From the NCBI GenBank assembly GCA_018136815.1, contig CM030934.1, forward strand, positions 3,534,313 to 3,598,312: DNA of 64,000 bases. Reading direction: 5' to 3'. The stretch's first letter is position 1. Each line of letters begins with the position of its first letter. Position numbers and translations under genes: made by a program. Below the pieces are notes generated by a model. The model saw only the letters and a list, made by a program, of their open reading frames with translations. It searched no databases and was not told where the DNA came from. Source of the DNA: Isochrysis galbana (Eukaryota > Haptophyta > Isochrysidales > Isochrysidaceae). Below are positions 1 through 9,979 of this stretch, one piece after another.

Positions 1-1
1 T

Positions 2-1657
2 GCGGCCGGATTTTCCGAGTTGTCGAAGCTTCCGAAGACAGACTTGCAGAAGTCCCTGGAGAAGGAATGGTCACGCCAAATGGATCAACCTCGGCATCCG
101 ACGGACCGTCGAGGGCTAGGCTATGATGGCGTGCCTAACCCCTCTAGTTCAGCAAAGGCATCCCCACGCTCCTCGATACCATTCGTGCCGCAGACGGTGG
201 CCGCCGCTATCGAGCGAGTGCCCCACGTCGATGAATCTTCTCCGTCCAGGCTAGCCTCCAATCCAACCACCCTGTCACCCGGAGCCGGAACCTCACTTCC
301 GGTGGAATCTATCGCGGACACTCCGCCGCCGCTCTACCCTCGTCACTGCCTCTATGTCCGCGATCTCGTGGTCTGCCGTGCCGATGGCGACCGCGCAGCT
401 CAAGGGTTCGTTCTCCCGGACGTTGCCCTCACGGTGAACAGCACCCTGGCTGACACTGGAGCGGGCCCGTCAGTAATCACCACTGCTCTTCTCGATCGAC
501 TACCTGAAGACGCCTGCGTCGAACGCGTATCGGACGCTACCGTCCCCAACCTACATGGGCCGGACGGCCTTCCTCTCATCACTAGGGGCCGGGCTAGCCT
601 CGTCTTCTCCTTGTCCGGTCGCCTCTTCCGTCATTCGTTCGCGGTCATCGAAGGAAACCCGATGCTTCTGCTCGGGAACGATTTTTTGGCCGCCCACTCC
701 GCTACCATTTCTCTCGACGCCGCGAGCTCGGAAGGAAGCCTCCGCCTCCGTCCGGCCTCTGGCGATTCAGAAGACTCTTCAAGAGCCCTTTCCGAATGTG
801 TAGTCAGAGTTTCCACGGCGCCGCCCCCAGTCGCGGACGCCGGCTTCGTCGGAGCTATCTCGATGTCACCCGGTCAGCCGCTGACTGTCGACTTTCTGGA
901 GAGGTCGACGGCAACACGAGAGGTCCCGGCCGGATCGGAGGGTGAGGCTGCTGCTGATGCTAGACAGCCACTCTATACACCTCTCTTTGAGTCTGCCGAC
1001 GAGTTTGCGGCCAAAGCTCCGGCGTCTACCTCGTCCGAATATCTTCTCTACACGGAGCAAGCGGTGACGATTCCTGCCTTCCACCGCGCAACCATCTGGG
1101 TCAGGGTTCCGCTAGCTCTCCGAGATCATTCGGACTGCGCGATGCTGGTCGACCGCCTACCAAATCGCGAGGCTCTCGATTCGTCCCCTCTCGTAATGCC
1201 CACGGTGGTCACGCCCACGGACGATCGCCGCATCGCGGTGACGATCGTCCACACCGGAGTCGATGCGCTGACCCTGCCGTCTCTGCATCCGATAGCTTCG
1301 CTCCAGGTGCGTTTCAAGTTGCACCGGGGCTGGACTCCGAATGGAAGCGAGGGGGATGGTGACCCTGTCACCGCGCTGAGCGAGGAGCAACGATCTCTAC
1401 TCGACTCAGCCACCATCGATCCGGACCGGCTTCTTTCCGACGATCAACGAGAAGAAGTACGCCAACTCTTGGCCCGGCGCATCAAAGCTTTCGCGTTGCA
1501 CCCGGGGGCTCCAAACCATACGCACGTTCTCGAGGTGGAGTTGCCACTCAACCCCGGCGCTGTTCCTCACCGGCATGCTCCGTCTAGAGTGGGCCGCGCA
1601 GGCGAGCTCATCATAGAAGAGGAGGTAGCCAAGATGGAAGCCGCCGGCATTATTCGC
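2..1657 (+). mobile_element. Ty3/gypsy retrotransposon Gag-protease-RT fragment
   Basis: An open frame runs from the left window edge to the assembly gap. A retropepsin-type aspartic protease is visible: the DTGAG active-site motif is near residue 145 (base 452), and the LLLGNDFL segment about 70 residues later is the second conserved retropepsin motif. The end of the frame (about residues 510-546, bases 1550-1657) resembles the N-terminal lead-in of a Ty3/gypsy reverse transcriptase, with conserved E-LPL and EEEV-K-M-AGIIR spacing. The N-terminal 100 residues are Ser/Pro-rich and Gag-like. The RT catalytic core is absent because of the 100-N gap, and the sequence after the gap does not continue it. 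The family assignment is well supported. Whether the element is complete cannot be seen. Confidence 0.8.
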
Positions 1658-1757
1658 NNNNNNNNNNNNNNNNNNNNNNNNNNNNNNNNNNNNNNNNNNN
1701 NNNNNNNNNNNNNNNNNNNNNNNNNNNNNNNNNNNNNNNNNNNNNNNNNNNNNNNNN
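1658..1757. other. Assembly gap (100 N)
   Basis: Exactly 100 Ns, the conventional placeholder for a gap of unknown size. It interrupts the Ty3/gypsy fragment at the start of its reverse transcriptase. Confidence 0.99.
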
Positions 1758-1866
1758 ATGCCCGCTGCCCGAGTTGAAGAATGCAACCATGTGGGCGTCC
1801 GACTGCGGACGTCCGCCCTTGCACGCGCATGGGCAGCACGCCGGGTGGCGACGTCTTCAGAAGACT

Positions 1867-2820
1867 TCACACCGTTTCCACGCCGTTTGATTGAAAGGAA
1901 GAAGCAAGCGATTCCCCAGGAGTCTGCAGGATGCACTTCGCCCCAGTGACCGCCACTCCACCTGCAAGCGTGTGAATGAGCTGCAGCATGCGTGTGCTCA
2001 TGGATTGCGAGATCGCGTCGTCGTCATAGCTCGCCAAGGAGGTGCGGTTGAGAAGATGGATGTCAACTGTGTAGAGCTCCCGATTCCCCGCTCGCTGGAG
2101 GCTCTCGGCCGCGCTCTTGGTCTCGCGCATCTTGTTCGAATAGATAGTTACCTGGCCTTTAGTGGGAAAGTGGCAAATCATAGGAGTGGCAAGGCATAGT
2201 GCAACGTATTGTACGGCGTGTATCACCGGGGGGGGAGTGAAATTAATAAAAAAAGAACGCGAAGTAGATCGATCATCGTTGCTTCTGACCGTAACCGTCC
2301 AGCCGGCCGCCTGGACTTCAGACGTGTAGCCTTTGAGTGCTTCGTTTGCCTCTAGCTGGTGAATAATATCGTTCAACACGCTATCGAAGGCGGACTTAAG
2401 CTCTTCTTCCTCCTTTTCGATCGTCTCTAGTGAGGGCGGCTCGTCCAAGCAGAAGAACGGAAAACTGGTCGCGCCGGGTGCAAGTGCCTTGACAAGCAGA
2501 GCGCCAATGTAGTCGGCAGCGCGCTTTGTGCGCTCAAGAGGAGGGGGTGCATGCTTCTGGTGTTTTGGACAGTCCTTGGTAGCTTCCGAGTCGAGCAGGC
2601 GCTTCATGCTTACGACCGCACGAGTGGCTTCATCCGGAGCGGCGGCTCCCTTAACCAGTACCTCGGCGTTACACGAATCCTCACTCATCTGCAAGGAGTA
2701 TGCGGACAGTGAGCGCTGCAAGTCATACCTTTCTTTTTGACCCTTGCTACCCCCACGACCGCCCGCGTGGCGACTTCTCGCGAGCTTGGGCGGTCTTTCT
2801 TTCCCCTCCCTCCTACCCAT
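1867..2820 (-). CDS. Hypothetical protein, 317 aa
   Basis: An uninterrupted ATG-initiated frame on the minus strand. The first 40 residues are basic and Gly/Arg-rich. A central Glu/Lys-rich helical stretch (about residues 130-160) precedes a mixed alpha/beta-looking C-terminal half with no repeats or transmembrane segments. I do not recognise a family. Length, balanced composition and lack of repeats favour a real gene or exon, but there is no independent support, and it lies between a Ty3/gypsy fragment and a LINE, so it could be retroelement-derived. Confidence 0.4.
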   Translation of the reverse strand: MGRREGKERPPKLARSRHAGGRGGSKGQKERYDLQRSLSAYSLQMSEDSCNAEVLVKGAAAPDEATRAVVSMKRLLDSEATKDCPKHQKHAPPPLERTKRAADYIGALLVKALAPGATSFPFFCLDEPPSLETIEKEEEELKSAFDSVLNDIIHQLEANEALKGYTSEVQAAGWTVTVRSNDDRSTSRSFFINFTPPPVIHAVQYVALCLATPMICHFPTKGQVTIYSNKMRETKSAAESLQRAGNRELYTVDIHLLNRTSLASYDDDAISQSMSTRMLQLIHTLAGGVAVTGAKCILQTPGESLASSFQSNGVETV

Positions 2821-2993
2821 CTCCTCGTCAGCCTAAACGAACAGTGCCACGTGAGGTGAGGGGGGTGGGCATTGCTCTAGGTCCTGCTTCCGCTCGCCCG
2901 GCGCTGCCCTCGCTCAGCCCAGCCACTGTCCCTCCCAGTCAGGAGACGTCGGCGAGCCTCTCCGCCCGCCTCCGTGGACGCATATCCTCCCGC

Positions 2994-5543
2994 CTATGGG
3001 ACGTCTGCGGGGTGGGGTGCAACCACTTGCTTTGGTTTGGCTGAAGAGGAGCGAGGGCGCGGTGAAAGGGCGGGACTGGCTGCGATGTCCCCTTTTTTGC
3101 GGTCAAATCGCAGCGGCAGGCACACACGCGCTCGACCGCCAAGTGCAACCTTGCGTTTGCGCTGCGGCATAAGCCTCGTAAGCGCAAGAAGGCTCTGTAC
3201 GCTTGTAAGGGACGGTGCGCATGTAACTTGTTTTCGCAGTTGTTCAGTGGCAAATCCTAGGTGCGCGTCTTGGAGTCTATGTTTTCGAGCTAGCGCTTTC
3301 CATTTCTCGCCGTGTGCGTTGGAGTAGGGCGTGTCGCCCATCCTTCGAGAGTCGTGCGTGCTGTTCTCTACGCAGTTCAGGTCACCCCCGATTATGGTTG
3401 GGGTAGTATCGAGGGTGGCCAATTTTTTGTCAAGTTCGGCCATTTGCCTTCCGCGGGGACCGGGTTGCGCGCTTAGATATACGGTTACTATACGATATTG
3501 GATGTCGTCTATGTTTAGTTTTATTGATACACATCTCCCTTTTAGCATTACTTCTAGGGTCTCCTCCCTAGCGGTTATCCGTTCGGATGCTTCTCTGATC
3601 GCCACTGCGACTCCGCTAGCAGGGTCCCCTAGCTCTCCTGGGGCGGCAAACCACAGCCATCCTAGCATGGCGGCTGTCCTATGGGCCCGGAGGTGCGAGC
3701 CGTCCTCGTATGCGTGGAGCTCTTGTAAGAGCAAGATGTCCACCTTCGCCTTACGCGCTTGTGATAGCACGGCGGCTAATTTGCCGCCCTTGGTGCCGTT
3801 GATGTTGTACGTCGCGACGCGAATGGGTCCTTCACCTGGGTATCCAAGGGTGGAATCAAATGTGAGCCTTGGGCGTCGGGGCATCGCTCTTGCTACCGTG
3901 AGTTTGTTGGCCGCAGCCGCGGTTGCGTACACGTACTCCGGATGGAGGAAGAGGCACGCCGGGCCGTTTAAGCAGACGCCCGGGATCTTCTTGTGAGGAT
4001 GCAGGTGGCAGCGAATCGTACACTTGTTTTCGATCCACGCACCCGGAACATCGTGCGAGAGGTTGCAACGGACTCCGCGTTTATTCCTGAGGCACAGCCC
4101 CTGAGTGAAGCGCGCACATTGTTTGGGGGGGCCCTTTCCCAGCGCCTCGTGCGCCGATTTCGGGCGGGGGTTGAGTCGTTGCGCTTCGTTCCTTGCGCGG
4201 CGCTTCGCCGCCTCTTCCTCGCATTCACAGATGCGGGCCGAGTTGGGGAGGCCTTTCGCCACCTCCGGCCGCCAGCCTTTGCAGCCTCGCAGGCTGCCGT
4301 GGATCATGAGCTTGTGAGGGGATTGGATGGTTGCTGGCATGCTGATCTCCCTGCACGCCCGAACGGCGTAGTTGACAGGGATGGTCTTTTCGTCGATACG
4401 AAGCAGCAGCTTCCGGGGGAAGCTCCCGTCGAGAAACGAGCCTTGGCCCGCTGAGACATAGAGATGCCAGCGAGTCGAGTAGGCTGCCTTGGATATGAAC
4501 GTCCCGGCTCCTCCTTCGAGCTTCATACGCTCGCGGTTGCCCTTCAAGAAGGTGAGTCCTACCTTTTCGATCGCAAGGATGATCGCGCTGAGGTTGATTT
4601 GGGCCGCTTGTGCTAGGCCTTCGGCCTCGATGACCAGATGCGCCGCCACATCTTGGAGGGCGCTGTATAGCGCTTTGCGCGACGAAGAGCCTTTCTTGTT
4701 TACTTTCTCGTCGATGGATTCCGTTTTGACTCGGACCGAGATGTCAGTTTGGCTGATGCGAAGCGTGGTGATGTCGCCGTACCGTTCTTTGAATTGTTGC
4801 GCGCAATCCTCGTTCACAGCAATATGCCATGGTCCGCGAATGGAGCGGGCCCAAAAGTCCGGCTCCGGGTCGACTCCTTCGAGCTCCAATAGGAGCTCTA
4901 CGATTGCGGCGTAGACTGTGGCGTCCAAGAAGGCGTGGTCGCCCTCTTGGTGGAAGGATAGTTCAAAATTTGCGTCCGATTCCATGGCGCCTTGCTCCTC
5001 ATCTGAGGGCGGCTCCTGAGAGGCAAGGGCGGTCGGAGGTGGTGGGATTGTGGGTGGGTCTATGTGTGCAGCTGGCGTGTCTGTGTGGCGTACGCCCCAA
5101 GGCGCATCCAAATAGTTCCTCGTCTGTGTGATCTTCTGTTGTGTTGCTGGAGGATCAAGGTCAACGAGCATGTTGTGATTGGTGTTGAGGTTGTGCCCAT
5201 AGGGGCCACCCGGTCTCGGGCCGCGCCGCCGAGGCAGCGCGGCCGTCGCCAGGGCGAGAGAGGCCTCTGCCATAAGGCATGCCTTGTGGGTGAGTGTCTC
5301 TGCTGGTCTGGTGTTGGTGTGATGCTTGTCACAGCCTGTGGCCCACCATGGGGTGGGCCAGCATGGCTGCCTTCCTTGGTGTGGCCGGGGCCACGGGCCG
5401 TGCGGCGCGACCGGGGTCGCGCTCACCTGCTCGGCCTCTGCGGGCGGTCGCGGTCGCTTCGCCAGCGACAGTTCCATGGGTACCGGGGGGGCTCCCGCGG
5501 CGGGGGGCCCGAAGGAAAGGTGGGGGGCGGCGGCGCGCTCCAT
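2994..5543 (-). mobile_element. LINE (non-LTR retrotransposon) 5' half: CCCH fingers plus APE endonuclease
   Basis: Minus-strand frame starting at the ATG at 5543 (MERAAAP). The first 150 residues are Pro/Ala-rich. Around residues 480-560 are two Cys-rich CCCH-type zinc fingers (C-x7-C-x8-C-x3-H, then a second C/H cluster), typical of nucleic-acid binding in LINE polyproteins. From about residue 590 comes an exonuclease/endonuclease/phosphatase (APE) domain with VATYNING, LLLQE, and the later GGDLN catalytic motif. About 40 residues after GGDLN the similarity stops and the frame enters unrelated low-complexity sequence, so the reverse transcriptase is missing. The copy at 34418-38804 has the complementary layout: same N-terminus, RT present, endonuclease deleted. 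Confidence 0.85.
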
Positions 5544-6465
5544 GGCAACCAACTATAAAGTTAGTTGCGAATTCAGTTGCAGAAATACGTGGAGTTTATC
5601 GTCTGCTGTGTTCGCAATTGTGTACATATCAGCCGACAATGAGCTTAAATGACTCGCAATTCTAATTGCCAGTGTCCACTCTTTGGCGCCAATTGCATCA
5701 TTGCATTTTCTATAAAGTTCAAACAAGAAGTCTTTAGGCATCTCCATCTGATACGTTACCGGTTACCGGTGACATATGAAATGCTTACTAGATACCGGTG
5801 CAAAAAAGAAGTCGTTCGGTGAGTATACACCTGAAACCTGCAAGTTTGTACCTTAATAAGGGAGTCCTTTAGGTAGAACTTATACCGTCCACATGGGGGG
5901 CATTTGCCAAAAAAACAACCAAACCTGAGGTTGCACCCTCTGAGCAACGCCGGGGCGGAAGGAACTGGAACTGGCTTCAAGAATTTTTTGTGTGCTGGCG
6001 AATAACTCACTAGGTGTTCACCCAATGAACGTGTACCGGAGTTTCTAGCAGCCGAGAGCCAAGGGTCTGCGAGGGCGGGAGTGGGAGGGTGTAATAATTA
6101 GATTATTAGGTGTTAGGTGGCTTAGTTTTGTGTTTGTGCCTTGGCCTTGGGTCTTAATGCGGTCATGTGTGTCGTGGCTTGTTGGGTCTTAATGCGGTCA
6201 TGTGTCATGTGTGTCGTGGCTAGCCATGTTGGTGCATGGCTAGTGGCAGTAGCGGCACTAATACAACATTATTTTATTATTATCATTTGGCTTGATAGCA
6301 AACTAAAGAGACTTAACTATTATCTCGGTCATAAGGGCGAACCTTTTGACTGTGCACATGCATGCTCCCACCCCCCCTCCCAAAAGAGTAGAAGGGGCTG
6401 GGCACCTCAACAGGGAGGGGCCTGATAAGATTCCGAAACAAAGCGCATAGGCCAAACGCATCCCT
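5544..6465. other. Non-genic stretch with short ORFs and a small tandem duplication
   Basis: It contains the LINE 5' boundary (about 5544-5575) and two short minus-strand ORFs (5553-5747 and 5756-6025) without recognisable domains. Around 6155-6225 a sequence containing TTAATGCGGTCATGTGT occurs twice in tandem. The segment around 6220-6275 (GGCTAGTGGCAGTAGCGGC) resembles the 3' end of the GC-rich insertion at 22124-23038, so it may be the tail of another copy. No gene is supported. Confidence 0.5.
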
Positions 6466-7389
6466 TCACTGATCCTTGTCCCTGTGCTTCAAATGCATGG
6501 CCTTCCGTTGTCCTAGATCTGAGAGTACGTCCTCCCTTCGTACCATCTGACAAAGTAGGTACTCCACCATGGCTAGGCAGAGACAAGAAACCTTCAGCAT
6601 AGGCACCGTCAAGACGGAGAGCTTGGCCAATACAGAAAACCAAGCATTGGTCGAGTAGTTTGCAATTCGGATGAAGACGTGTCGACCCAATTTCCGCACC
6701 ACCGCCCATCTCGCTCTCAACTCCCGCTCAGCCACCATCCTGGGCGACATGAGATCGGAAGCGTGGGGAGGATTTCCCGAAGACATTTCTCCCAGAGTGT
6801 GCAATGAGGATTGCAACAACTCCTGGTGGTCAAGCCCGTGGTGTGAAGACAGAAGCTCTTGAGCAGTGAGCTGTGCCTCGTCGACATCCTCCCCGGAAGC
6901 CTTGGCGCGATTTTGAAGCATTTGAGCAGCAATATCATCTGAGCCCCCTGGCCCATAGCACTGCAGCCCCGCATACACTCGTAAATTTGCCGATGCCTCG
7001 TGATAAACTTCGTCCATTTCGTGTGACCAGCCTTCAAAATGCACGCGAAGTAACGTTTCGCCTCCCGAATTGCTTATACGCATGATCTTGGCAACGTACC
7101 AAGTGCCCGAGAAGTCTCGTGCTTCAACACGCTGTCCCTCGCGCCACGACCGAGGCTTATCATGCGAGCTGAATGTTGTAACTTCGTGTGTGCTAGGAGA
7201 GCTAAACGCAGCGTACTCAGGGTCACTATCAGAGGTGAGACATTGGCGTGGCTGCAGTCGCGGCGTAGATGGAGCGGAGACTGGGCTCGGAGGTGTGGCA
7301 TATGAGTCCGCCGTTGCGGCCTCCAGGCAGCTGGATTCACAGGCCTCAGTCCCGGCTCGCGGTGTCGAGCTGGGGCCCTTCGACTCCAT
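6466..7389 (-). CDS. Tudor/chromo-barrel-like domain protein, 307 aa
   Basis: The frame is open to 7515, but the first ATG is at 7389, giving 307 aa. Residues about 81-138 form a Tudor-knot/chromo-barrel-like module: SWREGQRVEARD, then SGTWYVAKI, then VHFEGWS followed by an acidic DEVY. This is the pattern of Tudor/MBT-type barrels that bind methylated lysine or arginine. The N-terminal 80 residues are Ser/Pro-rich and probably disordered. The C-terminal 60 residues are hydrophobic and Cys-rich and may be frame read-through of non-coding sequence or an unspliced intron, since no partner domain is visible. A nuclear, chromatin-associated role is inferred from the barrel only. Confidence 0.6.
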   Translation of the reverse strand: MESKGPSSTPRAGTEACESSCLEAATADSYATPPSPVSAPSTPRLQPRQCLTSDSDPEYAAFSSPSTHEVTTFSSHDKPRSWREGQRVEARDFSGTWYVAKIMRISNSGGETLLRVHFEGWSHEMDEVYHEASANLRVYAGLQCYGPGGSDDIAAQMLQNRAKASGEDVDEAQLTAQELLSSHHGLDHQELLQSSLHTLGEMSSGNPPHASDLMSPRMVAERELRARWAVVRKLGRHVFIRIANYSTNAWFSVLAKLSVLTVPMLKVSCLCLAMVEYLLCQMVRREDVLSDLGQRKAMHLKHRDKDQ

Positions 7390-7743
7390 AAGGGGGCAGC
7401 GAGGTGCTCGGGCGGGAGGACGAGAGGACGAGGCCGGCGGGCAAAGGTCTCGCTCGCTTCCAAGCGTGAAAGCCACTCTCCTCGCGTCCTGCCAGGCACG
7501 CCGCGCTCCTCTCAATCTGGGTCTACTACTTGACTACTCCTACTCTACTCTAAAGTACTACTATTCGGGGGTTTTTGCAGCGACTCAACGGGGACTCAAC
7601 TTTGACTCAACTGCGGCGACTTGTCAAGTCGCGCTGTTGAGTCAGTTGTTGAGACTCGACTTTTCTTCTCCTCTAGTGGGGGGCTATTGGGTGGGCGCGC
7701 GCACCCAACAACGGTCTACTCTGCGTCTCCGCGTCCCGCAGCG

Positions 7744-8513
7744 ATGGCCAGCAATGAGGTGCGCTCGCCCCCTCTCGCAGCTTGCCCTGCCATGCATGGA
7801 GGCAGCTGCCGCCGACGCGAGGCAAAGACAGGCCCGAGTGGCGTCGGCGCCGCCCGCGTCTCACTAACCCTCTCGCCCAACGACGCGCAGGAGCAATCAA
7901 CCAAGAAGCAACCACGCTGGCGGTGGACGACTGAGCGAAAGCTCGGGCTCCTCCGTCAGGTGGTCTTCACTGGGAAGAAGGCCTTCATGACAGTGCGGGG
8001 CGCGAGGGCCGACGACGACTTTGTGTCGCAGACCGACGTGTGGACGAACGATGAAACGGGTATCCTGCCCATCTTGTTCCGCAACCTCGACGGAACGACC
8101 ACCTTCACGCCAACGGCTGGCGAGACGCATCCAACCCACAACTCCACCATCACGGCGCTCAAGAAGTGGCTGAGCGTGAGCGCCTCACCCCTCCCCGTGA
8201 TGTCACTGGGTGCATTCTCCACCCCCTCACGTGAGCACCGCACTCACACCTCACAGACTCTCACTTTTCACCCACACGCTCGCCCGCAGGACAACAGCCA
8301 TCTATACACCCAGGGCAAGGAGCAGAGCGAGCCCGTAGACATTGACCACCCCACGGACACCACGGGGACCAAGGCCGAGGAAGAGCTTTCCGAGTACCAG
8401 TCTCTCCTCATCACGGTCGCCGAGCTGAAGCGCGAGGCCGACTTGGCCGCGAAGGAGCGGCAAGCGGAGAAGGCTGCGGAGGCGGCGGCGCGACTCGCGC
8501 AAGACGCCGTCAC
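7744..8513 (+). pseudogene. Myb/SANT- or trihelix-like DNA-binding gene, interrupted at its 3' end
   Basis: The start is the ATG at 7744 (MASNEV), because the longer frame begins at a TTG. The recognisable core, about bases 7905-8170, has a WRWTTERKLGLLRQV helix followed by GKKAF and an ALKKWL helix, consistent with a Myb/SANT- or trihelix-type DNA-binding fold. At 8176-8290 a GTGAGC donor and CCCGCAG acceptor suggest an intron. A CACTAAC branch-like sequence before GCGCAG at about 7890 suggests another. A Lys/Glu/Ala-rich coiled coil follows (about 8370-8505). The frame then enters a LINE-derived segment at about 8514, so the native C-terminus is lost. The family call is tentative, while the junction is clear. 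Confidence 0.5.
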
Positions 8514-8935
8514 AATACTATCAATCCGGATACGGGGAGCATATACACCACGGAGGAATGCGCGGCATACTTGCCGGATGGTGAGAGGTGGATACGCCAT
8601 AGAGGCAACTATATATCGATGGGACCCTTTCTGAAGTCGTGGGAAAAGATAGCTGAATGGTCTAGATCAAGGATATCGGACGCCACTACTGACTATATCG
8701 ACCTTCTAAGAAAGATAGCGGTGTCCCCCCCTCCCGCTCCGGAGGAGCGTGAGTTAGCCCCTCAGGAAGACCCGGACGCACACGGCATAGGAGACATTCT
8801 AGTAGATAAGGAGCATAGGTACTATTTGCGCCGGGAAGGTGTTTATCACGCGGTCGAACTCGACGTTACGGGAGAACACCAGGCCTGGGAATCAGGATGC
8901 ACAGGCTACAAGGAGGCGCAACCAGGCAAGGAGTG
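8514..8935 (+). mobile_element. LINE ORF fragment (region between RT and the C-terminal Zn knuckle)
   Basis: The translated segment contains TEECAAYL, then FLKSWEKI, then a run ending in a YYLRREGVYHAVEL block. The minus-strand LINE C-terminal ORF (34728-36068) has VEECAQYL, FLASWDTL and a YYINIKGTWYEAEL block in the same order and similar spacing. It is therefore a diverged plus-strand fragment of the same LINE lineage, joined in frame or nearly so to the upstream DNA-binding gene. It has no catalytic domain of its own. Confidence 0.65.
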
Positions 8936-8999
8936 AGGAGTGAGTAACGAGTTACGAGTGGCGCGTAGAACGACTATCGAGTAAAGTCGAAGGGCGCGG

Positions 9000-9290
9000 A
9001 CGAGGTCGATCGCGAATGCGACACGCTCTCGCTCTCGTCCTCTCGCTCTCGTATACCCTACAATCTCGCGCCAGCCCCTGCCATCACAGCCCTCTTCTCA
9101 CTCACCCTAGCCTCTCGCCGCTCGCTCGATGTCGCTTTCGCCGCCATCCTCGCCCTCGCCCAAGCCCGCCTGCCCGCCTTCCTCTGCTGACGAGCCCATC
9201 AGCACCTCCAAAGTCGTTCCCTCAGCCGCGCCTGCTGCCGGCTTGGCCCCTTTCTCATTGCCCTCAGGCCCCATGGGCTATTCGATCCAA
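9000..9290 (+). repeat. Dispersed Pro/Ser-rich ORF repeat (copy 1)
   Basis: The segment encodes MSLSPPSSPS, then KPACPPSSAD, then SAAPAAG. The same order and near-identical residues are found on the minus strand at about 55840-56110, next to the virus-like element. It is truncated at about 9290. It probably derives from the 5' ORF of a retroelement, but no catalytic domain identifies which kind. Confidence 0.6.
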
Positions 9291-9335
9291 TTCGTCAGCG
9301 GAGGGCAGCACGCACTACGACACTACGACACGAGC

Positions 9336-9472
9336 CTAATATCAAGCAGATATCTTAGATATCGAGATATCGAGCAGCCAATCTTAGGTATCACTATCGA
9401 TCTAGATAGCTGCAGGGCACTATCACTATCGATCTAGATAGCCCTACTATCGAGTTCGATCTAGATAGGCCT
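9336..9472. repeat. AT-rich palindromic cluster
   Basis: Overlapping palindromes dominate. TATCACTATCGATCTAGATA occurs at 9389 and again at 9421 (period 32), each copy containing the perfect palindrome CTATCTAGATCGATAG-type core CTAGATCGATAG/CTATCGATCTAG, and a third diverged GATCTAGATAG follows near 9458. The preceding segment (9336-9375) is rich in GATATC. No gene is present. It could fold into cruciforms or be a decayed foldback element. Confidence 0.6.
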
Positions 9473-9609
9473 GAACCAAACATGTTCCACACCTTATGGG
9501 TTGTAGCAGGCCTCGAATGTATTTGAAATGTATTTGGCTGAAGACCAAATACATATGTAGTTGGCTGTGTATTTGCAGGCCCCAGCACCGTATTTCCCAT
9601 CTAGGGTGA

Positions 9610-9719
9610 TAGCGTAGCGGACACCTTCAAGAAAAATTTTAGGAGGTACAGTATTTTTTCTCTAGAGTGGTAAGGGGGTGTTAGGTAAAAAAATTCTTGA
9701 AAATGTCCGCTAAGCTACT
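9610..9719. mobile_element. MITE-like foldback element, about 110 bp
   Basis: The ends are imperfect inverted repeats of about 24 bp: TAGCGTAGCGGACACCTTC on the left and, read from the right, TAGCTTAGCGGACATTTTC, both continuing into CAAGAA. The interior is AT-rich and non-coding. No clear target duplication is visible, so the superfamily is unknown. Confidence 0.6.
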
Positions 9720-9979
9720 AGAGACACTCCCTTCACTGGAACACCGCTGACATCGCCTTAGCCCCTACCTCTTCTCCCCTTTCCCTCTACCCCCCTCATT
9801 CCTCATTCCTTTTTCTTCCTTTTTGGGGGGTCGGCCCACCATGCATGTGCACTACTTTGGGCTTTGGGCCCGGCGTTAGGGGCCTGGCGCGAGCGCACCT
9901 CTTTTAGAGTACTCTACAACAGTTGTGTGGGTTGTCCACACTAGAGACCCTTGGGCCTCTCGTCGCTGAGGGCGGCGCT

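Noticed and set aside
9923-9979. Upstream extension of the glycosyltransferase
   Set aside because: The frame there begins at TTG. The ATG at 9980 places the signal-anchor at the N-terminus as expected for type II enzymes.
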